From positions 1 through 48,831 of the forward strand of contig LSSL01004284.1 of assembly GCA_001953115.1 (NCBI GenBank): 48,831 bases of DNA, given 5' to 3'. Below the pieces are notes generated by a model. It was given only the letters and a program-made list of their open reading frames with translations, had not been told where the DNA came from and did not search any database. Source of the stretch: Smittium mucronatum (Eukaryota > Kickxellomycota > Harpellomycetes > Harpellales > Legeriomycetaceae). Both the position numbers and the translations under genes were made by a program. Below, piece after piece: positions 47,091-48,831 of this stretch (the first letter of the stretch is position 1; every line of letters starts with the position of its first letter).

Positions 47091-48831
47091 ATAGGTATAC
47101 AGCTGCTTCTTCTTTTTTTTTAATTGGATTTTTTATATATGGACGTGTCTATAAATGCCCACGCTCTCTCTTTTATCAAAAATAGTATATAATATCCTAT
47201 TTATAAGATATTATGCTCTAGATAATTATTTTTAAGATTTTTTTTTTAAAAAAAATGCAAGCATTAAAATGTATGTCAATTTCCCAAATAATGAACCTCA
47301 TATCCATAAACTTTATTCGCCAAAGCCAATATTTGTTAAAAAACAATTATTTGTCTATCTTACGATTAACACCTAAAAATAGCAACAATAAAAATACTTT
47401 CTGTTAAATAAATATTTTTATTATTTTGAAAAAATATACTATCTTATCATGAATTCATTGTTTACAAAGTAATTTTGATAATAATATAAAAATATCATGC
47501 TTTTTTAAAAAAAAATCAATTAAAAAATAATGATGTAAGCCTTTGTAAACATTTTTTATGCTTTCCCAATGTCCTAAGAAGAATAAAGCTTTTAGAAATA
47601 AAATTTCACAAATTATAAATGATATTGCGCAGAATTTATTTTAACTATTTCTTAGATGTTTCTAAATTGGGATTAATGGACTCCGGTTTTTATGGAATAT
47701 TATCTTTTCGTATGTTAAAATTTCAAAATACACATTATGTTAAAACTTTTTCTTGATTTACGATGTAATTTATAAATGTATTTATATTTTCTGCTTAATT
47801 TTGATCATTTTCTAAAAAAATTACAATTTTTAACTCAATATTAATAGAAAAAATTATTTTTATACTAAAAGTTAAGGAGAATACATGTAGAATGTTTGAT
47901 ATTTGAGATAATTTCCGACTAAAGAAATAAGATACTCAAAAATATTTTTTATTTTCCTTTTATTTTTATTGAATTAAACATAAATTTGCTCTGGCCTTGG
48001 TAATAGTCCAATAAAAATATTTTTTAGTTCCAATTTATTTATATTTTTCCATGCTCTGCGGATTTAAATTCTATCAAGAAAATTTCTATTTTAATGGTTG
48101 TAAGAAATTATTATTTTTTATTCAAATAAATCCCCACTTTTTTAAAAAAATTCCTTCTATAATTCTTATAATTTACATTCTATAATTTTGTTTCTCAAAA
48201 AAATTCGGATTATTTGACGAGTTCATCACTATAATAATCTAAAATGGAAAAAAAATTCAGAATATATAATAAAAGATATAACCAGTGATATTATTTGATT
48301 TTTACTTAACATTATCATTTCGATAAAAAAGGCCACTTAGAATTAAGATAAATTTTAACTTATTCAATCACTTAAAATATTTGGTTGCAGAAAACCCAAT
48401 AAAAAAAAATTATAATTTTTTTAATGAATCGAAATCTCAGTTCTTAAAGGATAAAATTTTGGGGGAAATGACTAAATTAAAAAACAAAAAAGACATAAAA
48501 CACTCATTAAATATATTGAATATGGTGGTTCAGATTTAATGATGATATGGTAGTGCTATTATTTCGATAAAATTCAAATTTATTTTTGATTTGGATAATA
48601 AAACCAAAAAAAAATCTTAAAATATAATATAAGATTATATAAAATAGCAAATAGAGGTTTTTAATTCGTTTATAATCTATTTAAATAATTTCATGAGTAT
48701 TTATGATATATATTGTGAATATCCGATAAAAAAACTTTTTTTAAAAAATCAAGATTTATTTTTTTAATTAGCGTTATTCAGAACTTCGTATACCGATAAT
48801 ATAAATTATAAAGCTATAATATGTAAAAAAA
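47091..48831. other. AT-rich sequence to the window end
   Basis: Dense stops on all frames, no motif, and composition like the central desert. Confidence 0.5.

Noticed and set aside
1..48831. CRISPR arrays, bacterial operons, prophage or defence systems
   Set aside because: No regularly spaced direct repeats, no tightly packed co-directional genes and no ribosome-binding sites; the window is eukaryotic.

Overview
This is nuclear DNA from an AT-rich eukaryote, almost certainly a fungus. The evidence is a secreted copper-brace polysaccharide monooxygenase joined to a chitin-binding-type tail, a forkhead transcription factor split by a short GT-AG intron of 68 bases, and many decayed poly(A)-type retrotransposons. 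The pairing of an AA11-like enzyme with a CBM19-like tail, and the very low GC, would fit an early-diverging lineage such as the gut-dwelling Harpellales (Kickxellomycotina). That placement is inference.

Layout. (1) 1-6.8 kb, left gene island: the window opens inside the endonuclease domain of a minus-strand LINE; then comes the monooxygenase gene (998-2251, minus). Upstream of it are two stretches of decayed minus-strand coding sequence (about 3.04-3.30 and 4.94-5.29 kb), a 38-base retrotransposed fragment flanked by a 13-bp target-site duplication (5579-5642), and a small secreted six-cysteine protein (6187-6762, plus). (2) 6.8-42.3 kb, an AT-rich gene desert. The readable parts are relics of mobile elements: a LINE with ORF1 zinc knuckle, endonuclease and reverse transcriptase (8.1-12.9 kb) whose likely C-terminal part reappears at 14.5-15.7 kb, with a Tc1/IS630-type DDE transposase pseudogene (13.3-14.2 kb) between; further reverse-transcriptase relics near 21.4, 33-34.8 and 37.3 kb; and two islands of clearly higher GC (about 25.97-26.23 and 31.14-31.21 kb). 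Between these I see only AT-rich sequence. (3) 42.3-48.8 kb, right island: a pyrimidine-rich leader, the forkhead gene (42957-45418), a probable broken minus-strand gene end (46115-46439), and a second, inverted copy of the 26-kb repeat (about 46.63-47.09 kb), then AT-rich sequence to the end.

Function. There is no operon logic. The monooxygenase would act outside the cell on chitin-like material; the forkhead protein is a nuclear regulator; the small secreted protein is unassigned. The desert is best read as a retrotransposon graveyard, possibly AT-mutated heterochromatin. All homology calls were made by eye from the sequence; no database search was possible.
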